From contig JAILWQ010000003.1 of assembly GCA_025698865.1 (NCBI GenBank), forward strand, positions 372,001-436,000: a DNA stretch of 64,000 nucleotides, in the 5' to 3' direction. A model generated the notes under the pieces. The model was not told where the DNA came from. It did not search any database and saw only the letters and a program-made list of their open reading frames with translations. The stretch is from Erythrobacter sp. Lineage in GTDB: Bacteria; Pseudomonadota; Alphaproteobacteria; Sphingomonadales; Sphingomonadaceae. Made by a program: the position numbers and the translations under genes. Below are positions 17,722 to 26,565 of this stretch, in pieces; position 1 is the first letter of the stretch; each line of letters begins with the position of its first letter.

Positions 17722-18565
17722 GGACCGGCATCTTCGAACGGGTTGCGACCCTCTTCGCAACTCGTTGCCAGGCGGCCATCGGCAGGGTTCGGTCCGAAGT
17801 CCTAATCGGCGAGGCCGTAAATCTCCTGCGTCGGCACGGCGTGACCTCGCTCAACTTCGGCCTCAAGTATGGGCTATCGGGACAATCGCAGGACGACCTC
17901 TACGACAGCCTGACGAGATCGGTCGCTCTGGAGCCTGACCGCATTGCGCTGTTCGGCTACGCCCACGTGCCGCACCTCGTCCCGCGGCAGCGCATGAACG
18001 ACACCGCCACGCTCGCGGGACAGGAGGAGCGCTTTGGCATGGCGTGGCTGGGTCATGAGGTACTAACCGGGCATGGCTACGACGCCATCGGTGTCGACCA
18101 CTTCGCCAAGCCCGGCGACCCCCTCGCCCTTGCCCGCGCGGAAGGGAATCTGCGCCGTAACTTCCAAGGGTTCACTGATGATCCGTCGATGATCCTGATC
18201 GGGCTCGGCTGTTCGGCGATCAGCAGCTTCCCGGACCTCCTAGCACAGAACGAGAAGAACAGCGGGCGCTACAGGATGCTGGACGGTCAGGGTCGGTTGG
18301 CGACGACGGCTGGCGTGGTCCGTTTGGCAGACGACCTGCTACGGGGTGGCATAACGTGCTCTACCGCGCCGCGACGGATTTCGGTCCGATATCGGACGAC
18401 GTGCTCATCGACGCACTGGATCTCTTCCGCGACCCAGGTCTCGTCCACCTCGACGACAGCCTGCTCACCATCACCCCGGACGGGCTGCTCCACGCCCGCA
18501 CCGTATGCGCACTGCTGGACGGACACCGTTCGCAAACCGCGCGCCGTTTCAGCTCGGCCGTCTGA
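17718..18565 (+). pseudogene. hemN: hemN remnant: truncated and frameshifted
   Basis: The frame from 17718 reads the middle of oxygen-independent coproporphyrinogen III oxidase: QAAIGRVRSEVLIGEAVNLL, TSLNFGLKYGLSGQSQDDLY, ALFGYAHVPHLVPRQR and NFQGFTDDPSMILIGLGCSA. The first ~190 residues, including the radical-SAM CxxxCxxC, are missing. Near 18355 the reading shifts to another frame, where the HemN C-terminus continues (DVLIDALDLFRDPGLVHL to RRFSSAV, stop at 18565). HemN is often encoded beside cbb3 genes, so this is a decayed member of the original neighbourhood. It cannot be a working enzyme. Confidence 0.88.
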
Positions 18566-18591
18566 TCACGGCGCAACACGGAGACCCTCCT

Positions 18592-18867
18592 ATGCCCCTG
18601 TGGTTCCTTCCCGCCCTCATAGCATTCTTCGCCGTCATCAGCCTGGCGGCGGGGATCTGGCTCCTGCTCCACCTGCGCGATGTCGCGCGCGTGTTCCGAG
18701 GCGACAGGCCGGGCGAGATGGTGCGCGGGCCGGGACGGCGAAGGGCGACATCGGCAGCGGTATGGACTGCAATCGTGATCTTCAACGCCGGCTGGATAGC
18801 CTGCATCGTCATCTGGGTCTTAGTGCTCGGCGGCGAGGCCAACACCGTGGTGGACGCGGCGGCCTAG
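18592..18867 (+). CDS. Small two-helix membrane protein, unknown function
   Basis: A 91-residue frame from ATG 18592 with two hydrophobic segments (FLPALIAFFAVISLAAGIWLLL and AVWTAIVIFNAGWIACIVIWVLVL) joined by a basic loop. I do not recognise a family. It follows the hemN remnant by 26 bp and is the last gene before the island repeat. Clean membrane topology and GC3-rich codons support it being real. Confidence 0.6.
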   Translation: MPLWFLPALIAFFAVISLAAGIWLLLHLRDVARVFRGDRPGEMVRGPGRRRATSAAVWTAIVIFNAGWIACIVIWVLVLGGEANTVVDAAA

Positions 18868-18954
18868 GCTCGTGCGAACAGACCCGAAAGTTAGCACCGC
18901 CGGGCTGGCGACGATGACCGCTTTCGGGATCCGCGGCGGCAATTCTGAACGTCC

Positions 18955-19566
18955 GAAATTGGGGCGCAAAGCGGTCATCCTAGGAATGAATAGGTTGTGT
19001 CCTCCCCTGCCCCAAAGTCGGCCACCTCTGTTCGAATCCTCAGGCGGGACTCGAACTCACGTTAAATAATTGGGATCTTTCCGACCAATCCCGTTGCGGA
19101 AGGGCTGGGGCACGCCGTTGCACTAGCGTGAGAATCCGGCTGTGAGCCACAGACCGCAGCTGGGGGTCTCGCCTGATTTCGCACTGCCCGAGGATACCCC
19201 CAAAATACCCCCATAAAGGCCCCGGCTTCAAGCGAACACATACGGACGCATACGGCCCCAAGCGAATTGGCGTGGTAGCACATCTGTTATTGAAATCAGC
19301 GATTTGGGTAAACAATCCGGATGTATACGGACGCAAGCGAACACATGCGGACGCTATTTCCTGGTAGCGGAGGAGGAACATATAGCGAACATATAACGTT
19401 CTGACATTGCTCGTTTTTTCTGCCCAACTCTTGGAAAATACCCCCACCGATACCCCCAGAATCCCGAATTTGCGCCAAACCGTTACAAGGGTGCGATCGG
19501 CCGACTAATGTTCGAAAATTGGCAGTTCAACCGCCTCATTGAACGGCGGAAGTTGGGCCGGTAACG
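18955..19566. repeat. Left direct repeat of the tRNA-Met island, with 17-bp att-like core at 19360-19376
   Basis: A ~612-bp repeat matched by 32584-33194. Block 1 (18955-19057) matches its partner over 103 bp with about three changes. A diverged middle of ~135 bp follows. Block 2 (19194-19566) is again highly similar with an almost fixed offset of 13,628 bp. Inside block 2, CCTGGTAGCGGAGGAGG at 19360-19376 equals the 3' end (with CCA) of the tRNA-Met gene at 45884. Runs of GGGGGTATT-like and CGGACGCA-like short repeats occur on either side. This looks like the left attachment end of an element. Confidence 0.82.
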
Positions 19567-19640
19567 GACAGTCCGCTATCCGAACCACGACGCGAAAAGC
19601 TGTCAATCGGCTAACGACCCCATTGCGGACATTTAACGCC
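19564..19640. repeat. Dispersed short intergenic repeat, copy 1
   Basis: ACGGACAGTCCGCTATC at the left and CGGCTAACGACCCCATTGCG at the right define a motif that recurs, with changes, near 21008-21078, 21574-21606 (right half) and 33190-33256. An inverted left half (GATAGCGGACTG) is at 22671-22682. All copies are intergenic within the island region. The function is unknown; it may be a non-autonomous repeat. Confidence 0.5.
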
Positions 19641-19641
19641 T

Positions 19642-20112
19642 CTAGCGAGGGTCAAATCCTCCTACGACAATGCCAAGGCTAGGGATGATGTAGTCGGCTT
19701 GGCGGCGATGATATGAGCGAACGTAGCTGCCTTTCCGGTAGATATGGTCTTTAATTTGCTGGTCGCCGACGTTCCATTGCCTTAAGCACAGCAAGCCTGC
19801 CGGAGGGCCGTCGTAGTCCCATACCATCCCCTCAGTGGACCGCCACGGTGCGGCCTTGCCCCCGTCAGGCGGATAACTTTCTACCTGAGCCAGCCACGTC
19901 GTGCCTTCTCGTCCAAGCTGGTCGACGGCATCCGGCGAAATGCTGACAACATAGCTGTAGCCACCGAAGGTGCGGCTGCACATATCGACATTGACGATGT
20001 AACTCGGTTCGAGCTGGGGCGGCAGACTAGCGCGAAGCGATTGTCTTTCCTTTACTTCGATGAACAGGCAACCGCCGAGCAGCAGAACCAACCCCAGGGC
20101 GAGACTACTCAT
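19642..20112 (-). CDS. Putative lipoprotein of unknown function
   Basis: From ATG 20112 the product is 156 residues, opening MSSLALGLVLLLGGC with a good lipobox (LGGC, Cys15). Upstream in-frame starts at 20169 and 20187 would put a charged leader before the signal and are less likely. The mature part has several aromatic and basic residues (HIYRKGSYVRSYHRRQ) and two Cys. No family recognised. It is the first gene inside element A, reading towards the left repeat. Confidence 0.6.
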   Translation of the reverse strand: MSSLALGLVLLLGGCLFIEVKERQSLRASLPPQLEPSYIVNVDMCSRTFGGYSYVVSISPDAVDQLGREGTTWLAQVESYPPDGGKAAPWRSTEGMVWDYDGPPAGLLCLRQWNVGDQQIKDHIYRKGSYVRSYHRRQADYIIPSLGIVVGGFDPR

Positions 20113-20275
20113 GCAGCCCTGCACCCCGCTTACAGGTTTCCGGTGGCCGTCGCCTGGGTAAGTCTTCATAAACGGCGAGTTAGACAATAAATGTTACCGA
20201 ATGGCCATCGTCGTTACCTTCTGCTTTCCACCCCAAGTCAGTCGATCAGCGCACCTCAGCACTTTCCCTGAAGCA

Positions 20276-20298
20276 GCCGGCCGAGATGACCGGCCGGC
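20276..20298 (-). terminator. GC-rich hairpin just past the first integrase copy
   Basis: GCCGGCC (20276-20282) pairs with GGCCGGC (20292-20298) across a 9-base loop, about 10 bp beyond the original stop of the integrase copy at 20309. No T-tract follows, so intrinsic termination is uncertain. Confidence 0.35.
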
Positions 20299-20308
20299 CG
20301 CGTGAAAG

Positions 20309-20940
20309 TCAGATCTCGGTCCGCTCTGCCAGCAACAAGGCATCTTCGACGTCGACGCCGAGGTACCGGACCGTGTTCTCGATCTTGGAATGACCGAGCA
20401 GGATCTGAATAGCTCGAATGTGCCTGTGGCCCGGTAGATCATCGCAGCCTTCGTCCGCCGCAGCGAGTGCGTGCCGTACTCAGACTTGCGCAGGCCAATG
20501 GCCGTCACCCATTCATCGACCAGACGGGCATATTGGCGCGTGCTCATGTGGCCATGGTGATCAATGCGGCTCGGAAACAGATATTCATGCGTCGAACCTC
20601 CTCGGCGCTCGAGCCAGGCGATCAAGGTCGCACGGACATCCGCGGTAAGCTCGAACTGGACAGGGCGATTGGTCTTTTGCTGGATCACGATCGCACAGTT
20701 CCGAACGTCCGCGCCAGCCACCACGTCACCAATTTTTATCTTCACCAGATCGCGGCCACGCAGCTTGCTGTCGATTGCGAGGTCGAAGAGCGCCTTGTCC
20801 CGCAGCCGCCCTTCGCGATCTAGGTGAAAGCGGATGGCCCAAATCTGCTTTTGCGTCAGCGGGCGTTTCGTTCCGACATTCTTGCCAGCGTTCCAAGCCG
20901 GACGATGCCGCGTGGCTGCATCAAATCGTGAGTATCCCAT
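20309..20940 (-). pseudogene. Tyrosine recombinase (integrase), copy 1, frameshifted
   Basis: The first ~170 codons from ATG 20940 match the intact copy at 21991-22608 closely (MGYSRFDAA, NVGTKRPLTQKQIWAIRFHL, THSLRRTKAAMIYRATG). Then one base is missing near 20419-20421: GGCACATT where GGCAACATT would keep frame. This loses the downstream His and Tyr; in the shifted frame IQILLGHSKIENTVRYLGVD continues to a stop at 20309. It is either a dead paralogue or a sequencing error. It is a catalytic-domain-only recombinase in the same orientation as copy 2. Confidence 0.85.
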
Positions 20941-21007
20941 TGCATTTCTCCTCGGCCATGATTGGCCGACAAGGTAATGCTCGAAATGTCGCCGCGTGGG
21001 CCGTTTC

Positions 21008-21078
21008 CGGACAGTCTGCTATCGAGCGCCGGACCTGGTCAAGCGGACGTTCGGCTTACGACCCCATAGCTGACGTAA
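21008..21078. repeat. Dispersed short intergenic repeat, copy 2
   Basis: CGGACAGTCTGCTATC at the left and TTCGGCTTACGACCCCATAG at the right repeat the copy at 19564-19640. It lies upstream of integrase copy 1, between it and the small membrane gene at 21177. No coding content is seen in 20941-21176. Confidence 0.5.
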
Positions 21079-21176
21079 GAAAGCGGAGAGGCGAAATCAT
21101 GAAATCCTCACAATATGCTCATGACGCCGGTAGCGGATGAGGCGAGGGTGTCGCTTTCGACGGAAAGGCGGGCGCC

Positions 21177-21518
21177 GTGTATGAGAATGATAATTCGTGG
21201 GTTCCTGGCTTTTTTGTCGGATTCATGGCCGTCGCTGCGGTGGGGGGCTCAACCATTGCTATGATCCGACCGAGCCCAATCAGGAAACGCGTGCTGATTG
21301 CATGGCTCACCTTGCCAATCACGATGTCCATTGGGTTGGGAGTGATGTCTGCGTTGTTCGCTCAGAACATCGAACCAATCACCCCATTTCTCCTACCCTT
21401 ATTCCTCAGCGCAATCCTTATGCCGCCGTGGCTGATAGCCTCGGCGCCAGCGTTTGGATTTTCGCGATACCTTCAAGGAAAGTTAGCGAACCGGGACGTT
21501 GATCCTGCGCCACAGTGA
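21177..21518 (+). CDS. Small multi-pass membrane protein, unknown
   Basis: A 113-residue frame starting at GTG 21177. It has three or four hydrophobic segments (FFVGFMAVAAVGGSTIAMI, VLIAWLTLPITMSIGLGVMSALF, FLLPLFLSAILMPPWLIA). Family not recognised. It sits between the two integrase copies, where one might expect element accessory genes. Coding status rests on topology alone. Confidence 0.5.
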   Translation: MYENDNSWVPGFFVGFMAVAAVGGSTIAMIRPSPIRKRVLIAWLTLPITMSIGLGVMSALFAQNIEPITPFLLPLFLSAILMPPWLIASAPAFGFSRYLQGKLANRDVDPAPQ

Positions 21519-21573
21519 GTCAGCTTTCCACCCCGCTTGTGACGCCAGCGCCGAGCGCCTGGCTGCCCAAAAC

Positions 21574-21606
21574 CGGACCAGCCGTTAACGACCCCATTGC
21601 AGACGC
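21574..21606. repeat. Dispersed short intergenic repeat, right half only
   Basis: CCGTTAACGACCCCATTGCAGACG matches the right half of the element at 19564-19640 (GGCTAACGACCCCATTGCGGAC). The left half is not evident. It lies just before the membrane gene at 21632. Confidence 0.4.
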
Positions 21607-21631
21607 TCGATGATCGTGTTGAACAGCTGCT

Positions 21632-21994
21632 ATGGACTGGAGCGAACCTAGGGAGTGGGCGGCAGCCGCCGCCGTAATTGCCGCATTGTTCTTATTCCCT
21701 AGGTGGTTCTCGTTCCGGCATCGGGCAATAGCCGGTGCAATCCTTTGCCTTTTTGGATGGCTGGGCATTTTCGGCGTCCTTGCCCTCGGTGATCGATCCT
21801 TCATGCAGTCTGAAGCAGTGGCTTTTATATGGGTAGGGACTAGCGCGGTGGCTATCGTGCTGGCGATCACATTACTCGTGCCGGTGTTCTTCGAATGGCT
21901 CAGGAAGCGCCGTAACCTGCGTAGGCTCGACCCTGAAGCGGTCGATCAACTTCTGCTGACCGACCGCTCCCAGTGTCAGATCTCCGTTCGCTAG
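21632..21994 (+). CDS. Small membrane protein, unknown
   Basis: A 120-residue frame with three hydrophobic helices (WAAAAAVIAALFLFPRWF, IAGAILCLFGWLGIFGVLAL, AFIWVGTSAVAIVLAITLLV) and a basic, then acidic, C-terminus. Its last four bases overlap the end of integrase copy 2 on the other strand. No family recognised. Confidence 0.5.
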   Translation: MDWSEPREWAAAAAVIAALFLFPRWFSFRHRAIAGAILCLFGWLGIFGVLALGDRSFMQSEAVAFIWVGTSAVAIVLAITLLVPVFFEWLRKRRNLRRLDPEAVDQLLLTDRSQCQISVR

Positions 21995-22608
21995 GCAAGT
22001 AGGAGAGCATCCTCTACGTCGACCCCAAGGTAGCGGACGGTATTTTCAATCTTGGTATGACCAAGCAGGATCTGAATTGCCCGGATGTTACCTGTAGCGC
22101 GGTAGATCATGGCCGCCTTTGTCCGACGCAGTGAGTGCGTGCCGTACTCGGCCTTACGCAACCCGATGGCGGTCACCCATTCGTCGACCAGGCGCGCGTA
22201 TTGACGGGTGCTCATGTGGCCTTGGCGATCGACGCGGCTCGGGAAGAGATATTCGTTCACGGACCCACCACGCCGCTCCAGCCAGGCAATCAGAGTGGTG
22301 CGCACGTCTGCGGTAATTTCGAATTGAACCGGTCGGCTGGTCTTTTGTTGGATAACAGTCGCTCGGTTGCGGATGTCAGCCCCAGCTACGACGTCGCCGA
22401 TCCTGATCTTGACCAGGTCACAGCCTCGCAGTTTACTGTCGATAGCGAGATCGAAGAGGGCCTTGTCCCTCAACCGCCCTTCGCGGTCGAGATGGAAGCG
22501 GATCGCCCAAATCTGCTTTTGTGTGAGGGGGCGCTTAGTGCCCACATTCTTGCCGGCATTCCAAGCCGCACGTGCCTGCACAGCGGCGTCAAATCTTGAG
22601 TATCCCAT
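21991..22608 (-). CDS. Tyrosine recombinase (integrase), copy 2, intact
   Basis: A 205-residue tyrosine recombinase starting at ATG 22608 behind AAGGAG. The full catalytic set is visible: Arg61 (SKLRGCDL), Lys89 (IQQKT), His158 and Arg161 (THSLRRTK), His184 (LLGHTK) and nucleophile Tyr193 (VRYLG). The N-terminal core-binding domain of phage integrases is mostly absent, so it is a short, catalytic-domain form. It probably catalyses integration or rearrangement of the element at tRNA-Met (inference). Copy 1 is a frameshifted paralogue 1 kb away. Confidence 0.88.
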   Translation of the reverse strand: MGYSRFDAAVQARAAWNAGKNVGTKRPLTQKQIWAIRFHLDREGRLRDKALFDLAIDSKLRGCDLVKIRIGDVVAGADIRNRATVIQQKTSRPVQFEITADVRTTLIAWLERRGGSVNEYLFPSRVDRQGHMSTRQYARLVDEWVTAIGLRKAEYGTHSLRRTKAAMIYRATGNIRAIQILLGHTKIENTVRYLGVDVEDALLLA

Positions 22609-22668
22609 CGTTCGTCTCCTTGGCCGCGATTGGCCGAATGTGGAACGCTGGAGCTGCGCGACTTTGGG

Positions 22669-22683
22669 CCGATAGCGGACTGG
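22669..22683. repeat. Inverted half-copy of the dispersed repeat
   Basis: GATAGCGGACTG at 22671-22682 is the exact reverse complement of CAGTCCGCTATC in the copy at 19564-19640. It lies upstream of integrase copy 2. The rest of 22609-22779 shows nothing further. Confidence 0.4.
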
Positions 22684-22779
22684 CGGCTGTCCTGCGGAAA
22701 TAAGGCAAAAGCTGCCCGTGGACTTACGCGCTTCGTGCAAGGCTTTCAAAACCCGTCAGGCAGCTCATTAGGAGGTCAG

Positions 22780-25700
22780 CTACCGTCCCTCGATCCTAAG
22801 CTGGGCGTCGAGATCCTCGAACACGCCATCCCGGTCATAGGCTTTGGCAAGGTCATGAAGCGTTGCCGCCAGCTGGGGGTGGCTATCCTCAAGCGCTACA
22901 GCGTGCCGCCGAAATCGCTCCGCCAGTGCTCGTTCCTGGTCACCGCCTTCATATGCCCCGCGTGAATGCACGCCGCGTTTGTTCACCGCGCCCGTGTAGA
23001 AACCACGTAGCATTTCCTCGGAGCACGTCTCTTCCAATAGCGATCGTGCTGGCTCGCCCGGCCAGATGCCGTCCGCGCCATCCGACGCATGCGCGAAGAT
23101 CTGACCGAGCGTAATGTCGCAAACTTCAAGCCGGTCCTGTTCGCGCGCCAGACTCCGTGCGTCATCGACAAATTGGGCAGCGGCCTCAGCATCGATGCCT
23201 CCTTCCGCGAGTGTCCCGGGCTGGCGACGGCAAGCATGAAGGATGCGCCAGGCATTCTCGGCCGCACCCTTCTCAGCCTCATTTGCTTCTCGCGGTGGAC
23301 CATTATGCGGTTTATAGACGAGACAAAGCAACTCGACGAAGATCTTTGGCTGCGTCATCAAGACGCGGTTCAGCGTTTTGGCATGGTGCTCGCCATTGTA
23401 GCCAAGCGCTCGGATCAGCGCGAATTCGAGCTGAACCAGTCGCATTTCATCGATGGTCTCCGACGCCTCGATCGCGTCAATAGCGTGCTGGAACACGTAG
23501 CTCTGTGGTATCTGTGCCTGATCTAACTCTTGCCCTTGCAGCACGCCGTCAAGCATCGAAACGATGAGTTCCGCGTCATAGTCCGAGAATTTGATGTGGC
23601 AGGCGTTGAGAGCCGAGACGGGACGGCCATGCTCGACCAGCCTGCGCAGAGCATACGCCATGTCCGCCGGGTCGTCGAGCCAGAGATTGCTGGTGCAGTG
23701 CGACCAGAAATATTCGGCTTCACCAATGTCATCGGCGCGTCGCCAAATCGATGGGTCGTGCTGACACAGCACCAGCAGGCGAGCCAGCCAGCCCGACGGC
23801 CTGCCTGCCACATTCGCCATGGCACAAATCGTGTCCAGCGCGGCGTTGCGCTGAACATCCGGCGTGCAGCACAGGATTGCAGATGCAAGTGTGGTGGTCA
23901 CGTCCCCGCGGTGTAACTCACCGGCATCTTCGACTATCCAGCGATGGAGTTCTGCTTCCGGGATACCGATCTGCTCCAGATGACAGCCAACAGTCCAGGC
24001 ATCGCCATGAATGCCTGCGATCTCGAGAACACCGGACCACCCTTGATCGTCGAAGATGTCTTTCAGTGCCGCACGCGCCGCCAAAGCTCCGCGCCGATCA
24101 CTTGCGGTGATGTCCTCTCCGCGAGTGCGTGTCGGAAGTTCCACCCAACCGGATTTGAACAGCCAGCCATGCCGGACGATAGGGTCTGCAGGCTCAAGGG
24201 CGGTGTAAGCGGCCTCGAGCGGGGTGAGAAGTCTGGCAAGCTCCGTCTCTCCCCGCTCATCGTAATTGTAGTGCCAGTGCAGTTTGTGGCGCAGCGCTAC
24301 GCGTAGCATCTCCTTGTCGCTATCGGCGGCGTCGCGGAAGTCCGCGAGCAATGCTATGATACGCTCCCGTCTCGGGTCATCGAGTTGCGAATATTTCGAT
24401 ATGAGCGTCGCAATCCGATCCGCGTTGCCCTGCGACATGGCAATCTGGCGGTCGATGGCCGCGATATCCATCGTGTAACGCTCGAGTCCGGTTGCGCCAT
24501 AACCCGCTCCGGCATCATCGTCGCGCCACTTCGGTCGAGCGGTATGGGTCGCACTGTCCGGACCCCGTCCGGTCATGCTGTCGAGAAGTGCGAAGGCGGC
24601 GTCAGGTGTTCGCTCAATCAGGAAATCGATAGCGGAAATGCGCTGCTCAACTGTCGCAGCGGTCTGAGGAAACCAGGATCGATAGAGATCCAGCAGTGAG
24701 CTTTTAGGATTATTGCCCCAGTTTCCTTGGATATCGACGGAGGCGAGCTTTGCCAGGACCAACGAGACTCGCCGAAGTCTGTTAGGAGCCCACGCAAGGG
24801 TTTCCAACGCCCATAATATTCCAGCATGCCAGCAACGGCTGCCGATGCCGGCACTCTGCGTTTCGCGGAATATGGCGATCACACCGCTATCGGGATCGTC
24901 AACCCCCGCTTCGACAGCGGTCAGGAATTCGTGAGGGCTGGCCTCCGCGAGTGCGGGGAGCTGGCTGGCCAGTGAAAGCCAACGCACCCTGTCACCACCG
25001 CGGAGCAGGTTTCGCACGAGCCGATCCACGCGGCCCTGAATATCGTTCGCCGCCAGCGCCCGGACATCGACGCCCCGCGCTGCCAGTTTGATCAGCGTGT
25101 CGCACAATGCGTCGACCAAGAGCCCGCTGACCGGGCGGACCTTGCCGTGGATAGCCGCAGCGTAGCGCTCCCCGTCCGGCAACTCGAGCTCGGGATCGGG
25201 GGTTGAAAGGAGAAGTTCAAGTTCAGCGAAGTAGCGATTGAGTTCAGCCGGCGTGATACGCTCGCCAAACACAGCCAGCAGCTCGAGCGCAGACTTTGCC
25301 TTCCAGACCGTCCCGATGTGCAGGAGCGGTGAATCGTCAAGCCGTTCGAGCGCAAGCAGCTCGGCTTCTAGTTCCGCATAATCGCGACCGGCAATGCGTG
25401 CGACGATCTCGGTGTCGGCGTCCCTCCCGGTGGACCAGCCACCGACCATACATACTGTCGCCAGCGCATGTGCGGCCGGATGATCAAGCCATGCTGGTCG
25501 TCGGATCGAAGGATTGACAGCATGTTGCCGCCGGAACACGGACCAGGACCGGCCGCACAGCGTCGACAGGCGCCGCGAATCATTCTCGTCCAGACCAATG
25601 GTCTGTAGGGCTGTCTCGAACTCGCCGGACAGTACCCGTTCGAGGATCAGCTCGGCATCGTTGAGTTGTCCGGCTACGCCCTTGAACTGCCGCGCCATAT

Positions 25701-26565
25701 CGCCCGAGGCGAAGGGAACCACCAACGCCAGCTGTGGTCTGACCGACGGCGCTTCGGCGACCGCAGGCGTCGCAGCAATCGCGACGCCGATCGCCTCGTT
25801 GGACTCGACGAACCGCCAGCCTTCGGCGGTCGTGACCACCACGGCAGAGCTTGCCAAAGCGGGTTGAGCGAGGAGAGCCGCGGCGGCAAATGCGGCCGCC
25901 TCCTCGACGCTATCGCCCTTGATCGCGTTTGGCTCGGTCGCTGAGCCTTCGCGAACACGGTTCACTCGGCCAATCAGCTTCGCGACCTGTTCATCACGCC
26001 CCGCAAGCAGCGCTGCTGCGGTGATGGCTGGTGCGCACTGCGCACCCCATTTGCCAAGATATGCGCCGAGGCTCTCCACACCCGGTCCCGCCAGGCCAAG
26101 CTCCTCGCCAAACGCCAGCCGCACGGCAGCCGATTGCTCGAGCCATTGCTCGAGATCATCGGCATCAAAGGCCTTAATGTCCTGCCAACTGCCCTCCGCC
26201 AGTTTCTCGTCGCGCCAGCGACCCTTGCTCGGCCAGCGGCGCGCGGTAACCGCAACATAGGTGCGTGCGAGACGTTCATCGCTGTCAAGACCATTACTGC
26301 GCTTGGCGAAATCCTCATTGGCCTTCGCCACCACGTCAGCGCGACAACTCAACTCCCAGCAAGAGCGGCCGGCCGGCACCCACGCATTGCCGTTCTCGCT
26401 GTGCAGTTCGCCGTCAAAGCCAGGCAGGGCCACCGAGTCCCCGGCAGGCATCGCCAGTTCGGTCGTCGTGGCGACGCTGTGGATCAGACGCCGGATGAGC
26501 CGTGGGAGCTCTGATTGCGCGGACGTCGTCCCCGCCCATCGAGCGATTTGTGTGGCAGTAACCAT
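22780..26565 (-). CDS. 1261-residue protein of unknown function, candidate defence effector
   Basis: A very large soluble protein read from ATG 26565. The N-terminal ~90 residues contain PGFDGELHSENG, then VPAGRSCWELSC and KANEDFAKR. This D...E-x-S...K layout (Asp51, Glu71, Lys81) looks like a divergent PD-(D/E)xK nuclease core. Residues ~180-300 look like a P-loop NTPase domain without a Walker A Lys (EPNAIKGDSVEEAAAFAAAALL, then VVVTTAEGWRFV). The remaining ~900 residues are helix-rich, like the sensor repeats of STAND-type proteins. I do not know a named family. Its place beside a Septu-like pair on a mobile island makes phage defence a reasonable guess only. Confidence 0.8.
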   Translation of the reverse strand: MVTATQIARWAGTTSAQSELPRLIRRLIHSVATTTELAMPAGDSVALPGFDGELHSENGNAWVPAGRSCWELSCRADVVAKANEDFAKRSNGLDSDERLARTYVAVTARRWPSKGRWRDEKLAEGSWQDIKAFDADDLEQWLEQSAAVRLAFGEELGLAGPGVESLGAYLGKWGAQCAPAITAAALLAGRDEQVAKLIGRVNRVREGSATEPNAIKGDSVEEAAAFAAAALLAQPALASSAVVVTTAEGWRFVESNEAIGVAIAATPAVAEAPSVRPQLALVVPFASGDMARQFKGVAGQLNDAELILERVLSGEFETALQTIGLDENDSRRLSTLCGRSWSVFRRQHAVNPSIRRPAWLDHPAAHALATVCMVGGWSTGRDADTEIVARIAGRDYAELEAELLALERLDDSPLLHIGTVWKAKSALELLAVFGERITPAELNRYFAELELLLSTPDPELELPDGERYAAAIHGKVRPVSGLLVDALCDTLIKLAARGVDVRALAANDIQGRVDRLVRNLLRGGDRVRWLSLASQLPALAEASPHEFLTAVEAGVDDPDSGVIAIFRETQSAGIGSRCWHAGILWALETLAWAPNRLRRVSLVLAKLASVDIQGNWGNNPKSSLLDLYRSWFPQTAATVEQRISAIDFLIERTPDAAFALLDSMTGRGPDSATHTARPKWRDDDAGAGYGATGLERYTMDIAAIDRQIAMSQGNADRIATLISKYSQLDDPRRERIIALLADFRDAADSDKEMLRVALRHKLHWHYNYDERGETELARLLTPLEAAYTALEPADPIVRHGWLFKSGWVELPTRTRGEDITASDRRGALAARAALKDIFDDQGWSGVLEIAGIHGDAWTVGCHLEQIGIPEAELHRWIVEDAGELHRGDVTTTLASAILCCTPDVQRNAALDTICAMANVAGRPSGWLARLLVLCQHDPSIWRRADDIGEAEYFWSHCTSNLWLDDPADMAYALRRLVEHGRPVSALNACHIKFSDYDAELIVSMLDGVLQGQELDQAQIPQSYVFQHAIDAIEASETIDEMRLVQLEFALIRALGYNGEHHAKTLNRVLMTQPKIFVELLCLVYKPHNGPPREANEAEKGAAENAWRILHACRRQPGTLAEGGIDAEAAAQFVDDARSLAREQDRLEVCDITLGQIFAHASDGADGIWPGEPARSLLEETCSEEMLRGFYTGAVNKRGVHSRGAYEGGDQERALAERFRRHAVALEDSHPQLAATLHDLAKAYDRDGVFEDLDAQLRIEGR

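Noticed and set aside
19020..19060. tRNA-like T-arm sequences (TTCGAATCC, ACTCGAACTC) in the island repeat
   Set aside because: The stems do not pair and no acceptor or anticodon arm is present. At most it is a decayed tRNA fragment, so I did not call a tRNA.
19194..19360. CRISPR-like spacing of CGGACGCA/GCGAACACA repeats
   Set aside because: The units are short, irregular and contiguous, with no spacers of even length and no cas genes. They are simple degenerate repeats, not an array.
19040..19478. Short minus-strand frames inside the left island repeat
   Set aside because: Parallel frames in the other copies are not preserved in length or sequence, and there is no ribosome site. The block looks like non-coding attachment DNA.
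22135..22599. 154-codon plus-strand frame over integrase copy 2
   Set aside because: Antisense to a recombinase with all six catalytic residues.
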